In this document: one piece after another, positions 55,402 through 64,000 of the stretch | Layout: the number at the start of each line of letters is the position of its first letter | Numbering within the stretch: the stretch's first letter is position 1 | DNA from: JAGXRK01 sp963804005 | GTDB taxonomy: Bacteria; Bacteroidota; Ignavibacteria; Ignavibacteriales; Ignavibacteriaceae | Length of the DNA: 64,000 nucleotides | Direction of reading: 5' to 3' | Assembly: GCA_963804005.1 (NCBI GenBank) | Contig: CAWDOP010000017.1 | Coordinates: 62,001-126,000, forward strand | Translations under genes and position numbers: made by a program | The notes under the pieces: model-generated | The model's input: only the letters and a program-made list of their open reading frames with translations | What the model was told of the DNA's origin: nothing | The model's database searches: none

Positions 55402-55920
55402 ATGAAAATCCTGTTTATGATTCTGCTTGTTTCAATTAACATATTTTCTCAGCAAAAACCGCCTGAGACAGTTAAGTACGTTGATCTTAATAAATATGTT
55501 GGTTTATGGTACGAGATAGCTAAGATCCCAAACAGCTTTCAAGATCATTGTGTTAAGGGCACAACAGCAAAATATGTCTTGAATGAAGACGGCGAAATTG
55601 AAGTAATCAATTCCTGTATTGATGAAGATGGTGAAATTGATGATGCAGAAGGAGTTGCAAGAATAGTTGATAAGAAATCAAATGCGAAGTTGGAAGTTAG
55701 CTTTGTTAGCTTTTTAGGTTGGAGACCTTTTTGGGGAGATTACTGGATAATTGGGATTGATGAAGACTATCAATGGGCAATAGTTGGGACTCCGAATAGG
55801 AAATATGGATGGGTGTTAAGCCGCACTCCACAGTTGAATAAAGAAACAATGAGTAAGATATTCCAAATTCTAAAAGATCAGGGATATAATCCCAAAGATT
55901 TTGAAATGTCTAAGCATTGA
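55402..55920 (+). CDS. Lipocalin, Blc-like
   Basis: The 172-aa exported protein has a signal peptide (cleavage after INIFSQ) and the bacterial lipocalin pattern: YVGLWYEIAKIPNSFQ (lipocalin motif 1, about residue 33), GTTAKYVLNEDG, YWIIGIDEDYQWAIVGTPNR and the closing WVLSRTPQL. Blc-type lipocalins bind lysophospholipids or fatty acids in the envelope. No lipobox Cys is present, so it is probably soluble. It lies 17 bases after the GH3 gene. Confidence 0.92.
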   Translation: MKILFMILLVSINIFSQQKPPETVKYVDLNKYVGLWYEIAKIPNSFQDHCVKGTTAKYVLNEDGEIEVINSCIDEDGEIDDAEGVARIVDKKSNAKLEVSFVSFLGWRPFWGDYWIIGIDEDYQWAIVGTPNRKYGWVLSRTPQLNKETMSKIFQILKDQGYNPKDFEMSKH

Positions 55921-56011
55921 TCTATAAATTATTTGGCCGGGAAAGAATTATTCTACTTATTATTGCATAAGATTTATTTCTCTTAAATATAAAATTTTAC
56001 AATAATATTAT

Positions 56012-56863
56012 TTGACTGATTTAAAACTAACATACAGCAAAGCTAGAGAACTGGCCTCAAATCACTATGAAAATTTTCCTGTAGTTTCATTCCTTATTCC
56101 AAGACACTTACGAAACGATGTTGCCATAATTTATTGGTTTGCAAGAACAGCGGATAATATTGCAGATGAAGGATCAATGGATGAAACAAAAAGATTAAAG
56201 CTACTTGATGAATTTGAAAAATCATTCAACGACGCCCTCTCTGGAATTATTGATTGTGAATTTTCACATGCTTTATCTGTAACAATAAAAAACAGAAATT
56301 TAACAACCAGTCTTTTTACTGATCTTATTTCAGCATTCAGGCAAGATGTGACTAAGAAAAGATATGTTGATTTCAGGGAAGTGATGGACTATTGTAAAAG
56401 ATCTGCAAATCCTATTGGTAGACTAATCCTTCAACTCTTTGATATCAGAAATGAAAACGCTTTTCATTATTCCGATAAGATTTGCACAGCTCTACAACTT
56501 ACAAATTTCTATCAGGATACTTTTAATGACTATAAAAAAGGAAGAATTTACTATCCTTTAAACGAACTTGAAAAGTTTAAAGTATCCGAAAATCAGTTTG
56601 AGAAAAGGAAAATAAATGATAATTTCAGGTTATTAGTTAAACATAATATTGATAGAGCCGCACCCTTATTTGATGATGGTAAAAAGCTTTACGATTATCT
56701 AAACGGCAGATTGAAATACGAAATAAAATGGACTATTTTAGGCGGTGAGGAAATTCTTAACAAAATTCGTAAAAATAATTACAATGTTTTGTATAAAAGA
56801 CCAACTTTAATTAAAAAAAATATCATAAAGATTTTGCTCAGATCATTTTTAAATAAAGAATAA
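56012..56863 (+). CDS. hpnC: Squalene synthesis protein HpnC
   Basis: HpnC converts presqualene diphosphate to hydroxysqualene. The 283-aa trans-prenyl synthase has both Asp-rich motifs: RTADNIADEG (about residue 49) and TNFYQDTFNDYKKGRIYYP (about residue 170). The start is TTG at 56012 with no strong ribosome-binding site. It is followed after 2 bases by hpnD and belongs to the hpnCDE operon. Confidence 0.92.
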   Translation: MTDLKLTYSKARELASNHYENFPVVSFLIPRHLRNDVAIIYWFARTADNIADEGSMDETKRLKLLDEFEKSFNDALSGIIDCEFSHALSVTIKNRNLTTSLFTDLISAFRQDVTKKRYVDFREVMDYCKRSANPIGRLILQLFDIRNENAFHYSDKICTALQLTNFYQDTFNDYKKGRIYYPLNELEKFKVSENQFEKRKINDNFRLLVKHNIDRAAPLFDDGKKLYDYLNGRLKYEIKWTILGGEEILNKIRKNNYNVLYKRPTLIKKNIIKILLRSFLNKE

Positions 56864-56865
56864 TT

Positions 56866-57708
56866 ATGGTAGAAACAGCTCAGGAAATAACAAAGAAAAG
56901 CAAAAGCAGTTTTTATTATGCTTTTAATCTTCTTCCGGCTGAGAAGAGAGATGCAATGAATACTGTTTATGCGTTCTGCCGTAAAACCGATGACATAATT
57001 GATGAAGGTACAGAGCCCACGGAAATTAAATATGAAAAACTTCGTAAGTGGCGAATAGAATTTGAAAAAGCTTTTTCGGGTCATTCGGAATATACTTTGC
57101 TCAATAAGTTGGGGAATACGATTTCTAAGTTTGACATACCTCTTGACCCTTTCTTTGAGTTAATAAAAGGTATGGAAATGGATCTTCAAAATGACAGATA
57201 TAAATCCTTTGATGATCTTCAACTATATTGCTACCGCGTAGCTTCTACAGTTGGATTGATGTGTATAGAAATTTTCGGATATAAAAATCCTTCAACTAAA
57301 GATTTTGCTGTCAATCTTGGTATTGCACTTCAGCTTACAAATATTCTCAGAGATATCAGCAAAGATGCGGATAGGGGAAGGATTTATCTTCCTCAGGATG
57401 ATTTGAAAAAATTCAGTTATTCTGAATTAGAAATTCTTAACAAAGTTTACAACGATAACTTTAAAGATATGATGATTTTTGAGGTTGGAAGAGCTAAGAG
57501 ATATTTTGAACATGCAACTTCAAATTTAGACCTCGATGATAAGAAAACAATGTATGCAGCCCGTGCTATGCAACATATTTATTACAAAATGCTGGAAAAA
57601 ATTATCGCTGCTGAATATGATGTGTACCACAAAAATATCAAAGTATCCACTTTTGAAAAAGCTGGGATAGCATTAGGCGTTTGGGCAAAGTATAATTTAG
57701 TTTATTGA
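56866..57708 (+). CDS. hpnD: Presqualene diphosphate synthase HpnD
   Basis: HpnD joins two farnesyl diphosphates to presqualene diphosphate. The 280-aa protein has YAFCRKTDDIIDEG (about residue 38) and QLTNILRDISKDADRGRIYLP (about residue 165), the two metal-binding motifs. The last base of its TGA stop is the first base of the hpnE ATG. HpnC and HpnD resemble each other and probably arose by duplication. Confidence 0.94.
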   Translation: MVETAQEITKKSKSSFYYAFNLLPAEKRDAMNTVYAFCRKTDDIIDEGTEPTEIKYEKLRKWRIEFEKAFSGHSEYTLLNKLGNTISKFDIPLDPFFELIKGMEMDLQNDRYKSFDDLQLYCYRVASTVGLMCIEIFGYKNPSTKDFAVNLGIALQLTNILRDISKDADRGRIYLPQDDLKKFSYSELEILNKVYNDNFKDMMIFEVGRAKRYFEHATSNLDLDDKKTMYAARAMQHIYYKMLEKIIAAEYDVYHKNIKVSTFEKAGIALGVWAKYNLVY

Positions 57709-59045
57709 TGAAAAAATGCATTGTTATCGGAGGTGGAATTGCCGGTTTAACAACTACCGCTTACCTCGCCAATAAAAAAATCGAAGTAGATCTCCTTGAA
57801 GCTTCACCAAAACTAGGTGGAAGAGCTTATTCATTTTTATCAAAAGACGGAAAAACTATTATTGATAACGGTCAACATATTTTGATGGGCTGTTATCATG
57901 AAACTCTTCGCTTTATGAAAATAATAGGTGCGAAGGATAATCTTATTTATCAATCCGAACTTGAAATAAATTTTCTTAAGGAAGGATTTGAACAGCTAAA
58001 ACTTAAAGCAGCTTCATTTCCACATCCATTCAATTTATTATTTGGAATACTTAATTATAAAGCTATCGGATTTACTGACAGACTAAAAATTTTGAAATTC
58101 TTCTTTAAAATATTTTCTTATTCGGAAAATGAATTAAACCGTTTAACGGTTGAGGAATGGTTAAAAAAGGAAAAGCAAAACAGCAGGATTAATAAAACAT
58201 TTTGGGAAGTAATTGTAGTTGGAACATTAAATACAAGCATAAGAAAAGCATCAGCAAAAATATTTTCTGATATCCTTAAAGAAATTTTTCTTAACGGGAA
58301 ATTTGCTTCAACTATTTTACTTCCTAAATACGGACTTACAGAAACGTATTGTGATAAAGCACAGGCTTTTATTGAAAAAAACGGTGGAAGAATTTACACA
58401 TCCCGTTTTGTTACAGGATTGAAAATTGAAAATGATAAAATTGTTGAAGTGCAAACTGATAATGGTAACATTGATGATTTCGATTGTGTTGTATCGGCAA
58501 TTCCTTTTTATGCAGTGCAAAAAATAATTCCTGTTTCTTATCTGAATAAAAAACCTGAACTAAGATATTCGGCAATATTATCTGTTCATTTATGGTTAAA
58601 TAAGAATCCGTTGAAAGAAGAATTTTACGGATTAATAAATTCACCTTTGCACTGGATCTTTAATAAAAAGACTCATCTTACGCTAGTCATAAGTGATGCA
58701 GATTATTTAGTTGAAAAAACTAAAGAAGAAATTTTTAATATTGTTGCAAAAGAATTACAAAAATTTACCGGAATTTCTGAAAATAATATCACTGATTATC
58801 AAGTAATAAAAGAAAAACGGGCAACATTCGTTCCTGCTGAAAATATAATTAACTCTCGTCCGTCTGTTATTACAGGTTTGGAAAATTTCTTTGTAGCTGG
58901 TGATTGGGTAGATACCGGTTTACCAGCAACTATTGAAAGCGCAGTCAAAAGCGGAAGATTGACGGCCGATGCTATCTTTTATGTAAAGTCTTGTAAATTT
59001 AACTTCTACAATGAACGAAAAAAGAATAATGTTAGAAAAAGCTAA
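57708..59045 (+). CDS. hpnE: Hydroxysqualene dehydroxylase HpnE
   Basis: HpnE is a FAD-dependent amine-oxidase-fold enzyme that reduces hydroxysqualene to squalene. The 445-aa protein begins with the dinucleotide-binding KKCIVIGGGIAGLTTTAYLA, followed by ASPKLGGRAYSF. It ends with FFVAGDWVDTGLPATIESAVKSG, the C-terminal FAD signature. I use the ATG at 57708 (overlap TGATG) rather than the TTG just before. Squalene may feed hopanoids; no squalene-hopene cyclase is in the window. Confidence 0.92.
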   Translation: MKKCIVIGGGIAGLTTTAYLANKKIEVDLLEASPKLGGRAYSFLSKDGKTIIDNGQHILMGCYHETLRFMKIIGAKDNLIYQSELEINFLKEGFEQLKLKAASFPHPFNLLFGILNYKAIGFTDRLKILKFFFKIFSYSENELNRLTVEEWLKKEKQNSRINKTFWEVIVVGTLNTSIRKASAKIFSDILKEIFLNGKFASTILLPKYGLTETYCDKAQAFIEKNGGRIYTSRFVTGLKIENDKIVEVQTDNGNIDDFDCVVSAIPFYAVQKIIPVSYLNKKPELRYSAILSVHLWLNKNPLKEEFYGLINSPLHWIFNKKTHLTLVISDADYLVEKTKEEIFNIVAKELQKFTGISENNITDYQVIKEKRATFVPAENIINSRPSVITGLENFFVAGDWVDTGLPATIESAVKSGRLTADAIFYVKSCKFNFYNERKKNNVRKS

Positions 59046-59559
59046 ATACTATATTGAAAAACTTCAACTACTTCCACATCCTGAGGGCGGATATTACAGA
59101 GAAATCTATCGTGCTGGTGAAATGATTTTAGCTGAACATCTTCCGGGAAACTTTATGGGGAATCGTAATATTTCAACAGCAATTTATTTCCTTCTTCATA
59201 GAAATGATTTCTCGGCTTTTCATAAATTAAAATCCGATGAGTTTTGGCACTTTTATGACGGATCTGCAATTAAAATTTCATTATTCGATGAAGATGGTAA
59301 ATTCAGCGAGATATTTTTAGGAAAGAATATTACTGAGGGAGAAAAATTTCAAATAGTAATAAAAAAGAATTGTTGGTTTGCTGCTGAACTTGTGGATAAA
59401 AATTCTTTTGCACTAGTTGGATGTACAGTTTCATCGGGATTTGATTTTCAGGATTTTGAAATTGCTGATTGTAAAGAATTGATTAAAAAATTTCCTTTCT
59501 ATGAAGACAAGATTAAAAGACTATCCAAAAAGCCAAACAAGCCGGCGGAGTCACAATAA
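59011..59559 (+). CDS. Cupin-fold DUF985 protein
   Basis: The 182-aa protein belongs to the DUF985 cupin group. Typical sequences are LLPHPEGGYYREIYR (about residue 22), STAIYFLLHRNDFSAFHKLKSDEFWHFYDG and WFAAELVDKNSFALVGCTVSSGFDF. The His residues could hold a metal, but the reaction is not known. It overlaps hpnE by 35 bases, so it is made with the squalene genes; a start at the second ATG (59029) is possible. A functional tie to squalene is only positional. Confidence 0.88.
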   Translation: MNEKRIMLEKAKYYIEKLQLLPHPEGGYYREIYRAGEMILAEHLPGNFMGNRNISTAIYFLLHRNDFSAFHKLKSDEFWHFYDGSAIKISLFDEDGKFSEIFLGKNITEGEKFQIVIKKNCWFAAELVDKNSFALVGCTVSSGFDFQDFEIADCKELIKKFPFYEDKIKRLSKKPNKPAESQ

Positions 59560-59641
59560 AGATGAGAAAAATAAATACCTTCATTTGTTCTCAAACTTCT
59601 GATAATTTATGGTTATAATAAAAAAAAGCATTAATTTCTTG

Positions 59642-59697
59642 TTGAAATTAAAACTCATTTTATCTAATTTTTTGCGTCGAAAATAAAATAAAAGGAG
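59642..59697 (+). promoter_or_regulatory. Possible promoter and orphan ribosome-binding site before sprA
   Basis: TTG at 59642-59644 and TAATTTTT at 59665-59672 are 20 bases apart, a seven-of-eight -7 match. AAAGGAGA follows at 59691-59698 but no standard start codon lies at proper distance. The sprA frame there is closed by TAA (59728) and TAG (59737). Confidence 0.35.
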
Positions 59698-59790
59698 ATA
59701 TTTATCGATTCATCTCTACGGTCTTTTTAATTCTCTTAGGTTAATTTTATCAAACGCAAAATATTAAATCTACTTTATGAAATATTCCGC

Positions 59791-62700
59791 ATGCTGTTAA
59801 TTGCAGCAATAATTTTTTATGCGGGTATTAATGTCGGTTTAAACTCTAAAAAGAGCACCCAGCTAAATAGTCAATTCTGGCTAAAAGCCTACTTGTTTTA
59901 TTTATCAGAAACTGATTTAAAAGTTAATACAGCGGAATCAAAAGCTCCACTTTACACGAACCAGTCAGATTTAAATAATATAATCATAAATTTCGAAGCA
60001 CCTCCCGATACTGGAGAAGGCGAAACAAATCCTGATTCAATATTTGTTAGTGATACACTTAACGTACAGGCAGATTCTCTGATTGATCCTTTTACTTTAA
60101 TTGAAGATACGGTTAAAGTTGATTCGATGGCTTTGGACTCAACCGGCAGGTTAGAGCATTTCAGATATCAACGTGAAGACGTTCCTTATATTCAGCTTAA
60201 AGAAAGAAAAAGATCTAAGTTTTTTATTGAACCTTCGCAAACCTTTAAACAGAAAAAAATTACAATCGACTCTACCGGAAATTTTGTTGAGATAAGGGAA
60301 ATTACAGCAGGCAAAGATTCCAAAATATTATTAAGAGTGCCTATCGAAGAATATGTTCAGGAGAAAATAAGACTACGTGAAAGAAAACTGTGGGAAGAAA
60401 TTGGCTATAAGTATGAATTGAAAGATTCTAAAGTTGGTCTTGGCGATCTTATAAAAAGCATAACCGATTTTGAAATTCCATTACCCAGTGTTGGCATTCT
60501 TACAATTTTTGGTGAACCAAAAATTAGTTTGAGAATAGGAGGACAGGTACAGATTCGAGGTGCCTGGAGAAATGAAACGACCGAAGGTGTTACTGCTTCC
60601 AGACTTGGAAATACTAGAAATGAACCCGACTTTAAACAACAAGTTCAAATTAATGTGAACGGAACGATCGGCGATAAACTTAACATAGCTGCTGACTGGA
60701 ATACGGAAAGAACATTTGAATATGAGAACCAGCTTAAAATAAAATACACCGGTTATGATGATGAAATTATTCAAAGTATAGAAGCCGGTAACGTGACACT
60801 TCAAACTTCTCCACTTATCGGTGGTAGTGAAGCTTTATTTGGTTTGAAAGCTCAATTTAAAATGGGTCCTTTTACTCTTACTACTTTAGCAAGTCAGAAG
60901 AAAGGTGAAACAAAAGAAGTTTCCGTTTCGAGTGGAACAACCTCGCAAGAATTTCAGATTCGTGCCTATGATTATTCAACAAATCATTACTTTCTTGATA
61001 CATTATATGCAAGCACTGCTCCTTACTTAAATCTTTTTAATAGATACTATGGAAGCCCAACACCTGAAATTGACAACAACTATTTTGTAAAAGATATCCA
61101 GGTATGGAAATCTATAAACGTTACTACTCCAGATCGTTCTAAAGAACGATTTGCAAATGCTTATATTAATCTACACGAAGTCGGTATAGATGAAGTGTAT
61201 GAGGAAGATCTTAGAAACGACATTGAAAACCCAATTGAAGGTGAAGAAGAATTTGGGCGATTCTTATTACTAACACCGGACGTAGATTATACACTTCAAT
61301 CCGAAACAGGGTTTATAACTTTCAAAACTGCCATAAACGATCAGGATATTATTGCAGTAGCTTATCGAACAGAAAGCGGACCCGGTAATGATAATGACCT
61401 TATTTATGGCGAATTCCTAAATCAGGCAAATACCGATACTTCAAAAAAACTTATTCTGAAATTAGTTAAACCCAAAAATCTTCAACCACGCTTTCAAACA
61501 GCCTGGAAACTTCAGCTTAAAAATATTTATCCCGTAGGCGCAAGAAATATAAAACCCGATGGTTTTGATTTTGATATTCAATACGAGATTGATGGTAGTG
61601 AAGCAGTTTCAGAAGTACAGGGACCGGTTGGCCTTGTAAGATTTTTAAATGCATTTGGATTTGACCTTACCGGATCCAGTGGGCAGGGTGATCCAGATAA
61701 TAAATTTGATTACAGACCCGGAATAACAATTTTCCCTGTAACCGGTGAAATTATTTTTCCAACACTTCAACCTTTCGCTAAAAATTTACCTGAGGGACTA
61801 ACGGACAATTTCAGATATGATTCCATTTATACAACTTCTAAAACATTTGCCCGTCAGGATAAAGTTAACGATAAATGGAAATTAGTAGGCAAGAGTTCAG
61901 GTGATGCCTCCTCAACTTATCAACTTGGATTTAATATTGTTGAAAATTCAGTTAGAGTTTTACTTAATGGAAGGGAACTCACTCCCAAAGTTGATTATTC
62001 TGTTGACTATAATATAGGTACTTTAACAATAAGGAATGATGCTGCGCTTGTCCCTGGAGCTGATCTAAGGATTACCTATGAACAAAATGATCTTTTTCAA
62101 CTGGCTTCAAAAACTTTGTTGGGTGCAAGAGGTATTTACGAGTTTTCTAAGAAAACTAAACTTGGATTTTCAATTCTAAATTTGAATCAGCAGACTTTGA
62201 GTGATAAAGTAAGAATTGGTGAAGAACCTCTAAGTAATACAATTTATGGTTTGGATTTTTCTACTCAGGCAGATCTTCCAATGGTTACAAAAGCAATAGA
62301 CAATATTTTCTCAACACGTGAAATGTCATCTTTCAATTTATCAGGCGAGTATGCTTATATAGATCCCGATCCAAACACAAAAAAAAGTACAATATTGTCA
62401 GACGACGGCAAAAGTATTGCTTACATAGATGATTTTGAAGGAGCTAAAAGAATAATCCCTATCGGCGTTTCTTATACTTCATGGAGAGATTTAAGTGCGC
62501 CTGATTCATTAACATACTTACCCGGTTTAAGCCGACTTGAAAAAATGGGTCATAAGGGAAAAACTTTTTGGTTTACAAGAACTCCTTCTGACATTACTGT
62601 TGAACAGATTTATGGTGACCGTAAACAGGTAGCTAGATCTGATCAACAGGTTAGCGTAATGGATTTTGTTTTTATGCCGGATACACCGGGAACATATAAT

Positions 62701-64000
62701 TACACTCCTGAACTCTCTGATCCTACGAAAAGCTGGGGAGGCAATATGAAAGTTCTTTCATCAACTGCAAGCAATCTTGTTGAGGAAAATATTGAATTCA
62801 TAGAGTTCTGGCTAAATATCAGAAAAGCTCCGGATAGTACAAAACTTTATATTGATCTTGGAAGAATAAGTGAAGATGTTATCCCAAATAATCGATTAAA
62901 TACTGAAGATATTTTTAATAATGAAACAATAACTGATCCTAATGTCCAGGATCTGGGACTTGATATGCTTACGGATGCTGAAGAAAAATCACTTTATGGC
63001 TCTGCTAAGGCAGACCCTGCTGGAGATAATTTCTTCTTTCAAAGAAATGATGGAATTCATCCATTCGATTATTTTAAAATAAATGGATCTCAGGGAAATG
63101 CAGTTCTTACCGATATAGGTCTTATACCTGATACTGAGGATTTAAACCGTAATGGTACGTTAGACCAGGTTAACAGCTATTACAGATATGAAATTCCACT
63201 GGACACTAACCAGGAAGTAAATCCGTTCATTGCCGGAGGCGGATTGACTCAGTACGGCTGGTATCTTTATCGCATTCCCCTTAAAGATTTCGCTATGCAG
63301 ATTGGTAATCCAAGTTTTACGAATATTGAATTTATTAGAATGTTTACTCAGAACGTACCTGAATGGATGTGGTTTCAAATTACTGAATTTAATCTTGTTG
63401 GAAGTCAATGGCAGAAACTTGTCGCTGAAGATACAATCCTTTCGGTTTCTGTTGTAAGTCTTGAAGAAAATCCTGAATATCAATCACCGCCGGGAGTTTT
63501 TCAGGAACGTGACAGAACTCGTCCTGACGAAAATATTTTACGAAACGAACAATCACTAAATCTTATTATTAAAGATTTACCTGAAGGAGAGTCGAAAGAA
63601 GCAGTAAAATATTTATTTAGACCTCTCGATGTTTTTAATTACAGGGAAATGAAATTATTTGTACGCGGCGATAAAAATAATGGACCAGGATCAGTTTCTC
63701 ATACAGATGTAGCAACAAGTGAATATTCTGCTGAAGTCTACTTCCGTTTCGGAGGCGATACAAACAATTATTATGAATACCGTCAACCTGTTCGATATAA
63801 TCCACAGTCTGGATCTTATGGATGGGATGAGATAAGTATAATATTCAGTGAATTGACTGCAATAAAGCAGCTGGCAAGAGATTCCATAAGTCAGATTATT
63901 GAAGTGCCTGTTCCCGGAAGACAGGATCATTTTTATCGACTAAAGGGAAACCCCACTCTAACTTCTGTCAAATTTTTATCTGTTGGTATCTATAATCTTA
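59791..64000 (+). CDS. sprA: SprA, type IX secretion translocon protein (5' part, runs off the window)
   Basis: SprA is the giant outer-membrane barrel through which T9SS cargo leaves the cell. About 1400 codons are present, in one uninterrupted frame to the window end; full proteins are well over 2000 aa. The start has a membrane helix (MLLIAAIIFYAGI). Then come VPYIQLKERKRSKFF, the conserved GIGDKLNIAADWNTE-like stretch (seen as GTIGDKLNIAADWNTERTF) and YIDDFEGAKRIIP. The ATG at 59791 has no ribosome-binding site. Coding-like residues (KRKILNLLYEIFR) extend about 17 codons upstream of it, so the true start is uncertain. The sorting-domain proteins in this window are its likely cargo. Confidence 0.93.
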   Translation, partial: MLLIAAIIFYAGINVGLNSKKSTQLNSQFWLKAYLFYLSETDLKVNTAESKAPLYTNQSDLNNIIINFEAPPDTGEGETNPDSIFVSDTLNVQADSLIDPFTLIEDTVKVDSMALDSTGRLEHFRYQREDVPYIQLKERKRSKFFIEPSQTFKQKKITIDSTGNFVEIREITAGKDSKILLRVPIEEYVQEKIRLRERKLWEEIGYKYELKDSKVGLGDLIKSITDFEIPLPSVGILTIFGEPKISLRIGGQVQIRGAWRNETTEGVTASRLGNTRNEPDFKQQVQINVNGTIGDKLNIAADWNTERTFEYENQLKIKYTGYDDEIIQSIEAGNVTLQTSPLIGGSEALFGLKAQFKMGPFTLTTLASQKKGETKEVSVSSGTTSQEFQIRAYDYSTNHYFLDTLYASTAPYLNLFNRYYGSPTPEIDNNYFVKDIQVWKSINVTTPDRSKERFANAYINLHEVGIDEVYEEDLRNDIENPIEGEEEFGRFLLLTPDVDYTLQSETGFITFKTAINDQDIIAVAYRTESGPGNDNDLIYGEFLNQANTDTSKKLILKLVKPKNLQPRFQTAWKLQLKNIYPVGARNIKPDGFDFDIQYEIDGSEAVSEVQGPVGLVRFLNAFGFDLTGSSGQGDPDNKFDYRPGITIFPVTGEIIFPTLQPFAKNLPEGLTDNFRYDSIYTTSKTFARQDKVNDKWKLVGKSSGDASSTYQLGFNIVENSVRVLLNGRELTPKVDYSVDYNIGTLTIRNDAALVPGADLRITYEQNDLFQLASKTLLGARGIYEFSKKTKLGFSILNLNQQTLSDKVRIGEEPLSNTIYGLDFSTQADLPMVTKAIDNIFSTREMSSFNLSGEYAYIDPDPNTKKSTILSDDGKSIAYIDDFEGAKRIIPIGVSYTSWRDLSAPDSLTYLPGLSRLEKMGHKGKTFWFTRTPSDITVEQIYGDRKQVARSDQQVSVMDFVFMPDTPGTYNYTPELSDPTKSWGGNMKVLSSTASNLVEENIEFIEFWLNIRKAPDSTKLYIDLGRISEDVIPNNRLNTEDIFNNETITDPNVQDLGLDMLTDAEEKSLYGSAKADPAGDNFFFQRNDGIHPFDYFKINGSQGNAVLTDIGLIPDTEDLNRNGTLDQVNSYYRYEIPLDTNQEVNPFIAGGGLTQYGWYLYRIPLKDFAMQIGNPSFTNIEFIRMFTQNVPEWMWFQITEFNLVGSQWQKLVAEDTILSVSVVSLEENPEYQSPPGVFQERDRTRPDENILRNEQSLNLIIKDLPEGESKEAVKYLFRPLDVFNYREMKLFVRGDKNNGPGSVSHTDVATSEYSAEVYFRFGGDTNNYYEYRQPVRYNPQSGSYGWDEISIIFSELTAIKQLARDSISQIIEVPVPGRQDHFYRLKGNPTLTSVKFLSVGIYNL

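Noticed and set aside
1..64000. CRISPR array, prophage or insertion sequence
   Set aside because: No regularly spaced repeats, integrase, transposase or phage genes were seen in the window.

Overview
The window is AT-rich and densely coded. It reads as chromosome from a Bacteroidota/Chlorobi-group bacterium, most likely of the Ignavibacteria. Three things point there. Several secreted enzymes end in a type IX secretion C-terminal sorting domain of the NYPNPFNP type, and the window closes inside sprA, the T9SS translocon gene. Some genes are preceded by a Bacteroidota-type promoter (TTG, about 20 bases, TAnnTTTG). Several starts lack a Shine-Dalgarno sequence. The taxonomic call is inference; no rRNA is present.

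Layout. 0-7.7 kb, minus strand: a tightly packed run of PrsW protease, an unrecognised 230-aa protein, NadD, a sugar-nucleotide epimerase, MeaB and an acyl-CoA dehydrogenase. Next to it is an ABC exporter whose permease gene is broken by four frameshifts. 7.8-15.4 kb, plus strand: the fatty-acid synthesis operon yceD-rpmF-plsX-fabH-fabD-(DUF3109)-fabG-acpP-fabF-rnc, followed by gcvP. 18.5-23.5 kb: an Omp85-type protein, rsmE, an RlpA lipoprotein, a small secreted protein, rnhC and a phosphofructokinase. 23.5-24.3 kb: tRNA-Asp preceded by a broken tRNA-Asp-like copy filled with short palindromes. 24.3-33.5 kb: a secreted M28 peptidase, a NYN-OST-HTH protein, a SagB-like oxidoreductase, a STAS protein, pdxB and a glcD/glcF pair. 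33.6-37.7 kb: an outer-membrane receptor and lysA.

37.8-55.9 kb looks like a cell-wall salvage neighbourhood. It holds an amidase fused to a NamZ-type exo-muramidase, an NhaC-type antiporter, a BadF-family amino-sugar kinase, an AmpG-like permease, an M3 peptidase, an amidohydrolase, an NlpC/P60 endopeptidase, a transglutaminase-like protein, an HGSNAT-like transmembrane acetyltransferase overlapping a NagZ-like GH3 glucosaminidase, and a lipocalin. Together these could strip peptides and sugars from muropeptides outside the cytoplasm, import them and phosphorylate the sugars. No MurQ etherase is present in the window, so the pathway is incomplete here. 56.0-59.6 kb: the squalene operon hpnC-hpnD-hpnE plus a cupin gene. 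59.8 kb to the end: the 5' part of sprA.

The observations I rate highest are the acetyltransferase/NagZ pair, the amidase-NamZ fusion with its neighbours, the palindrome-riddled tRNA-Asp remnant, the four same-direction frameshifts in one permease gene, and the DUF3109 protein coupled between fabD and fabG.
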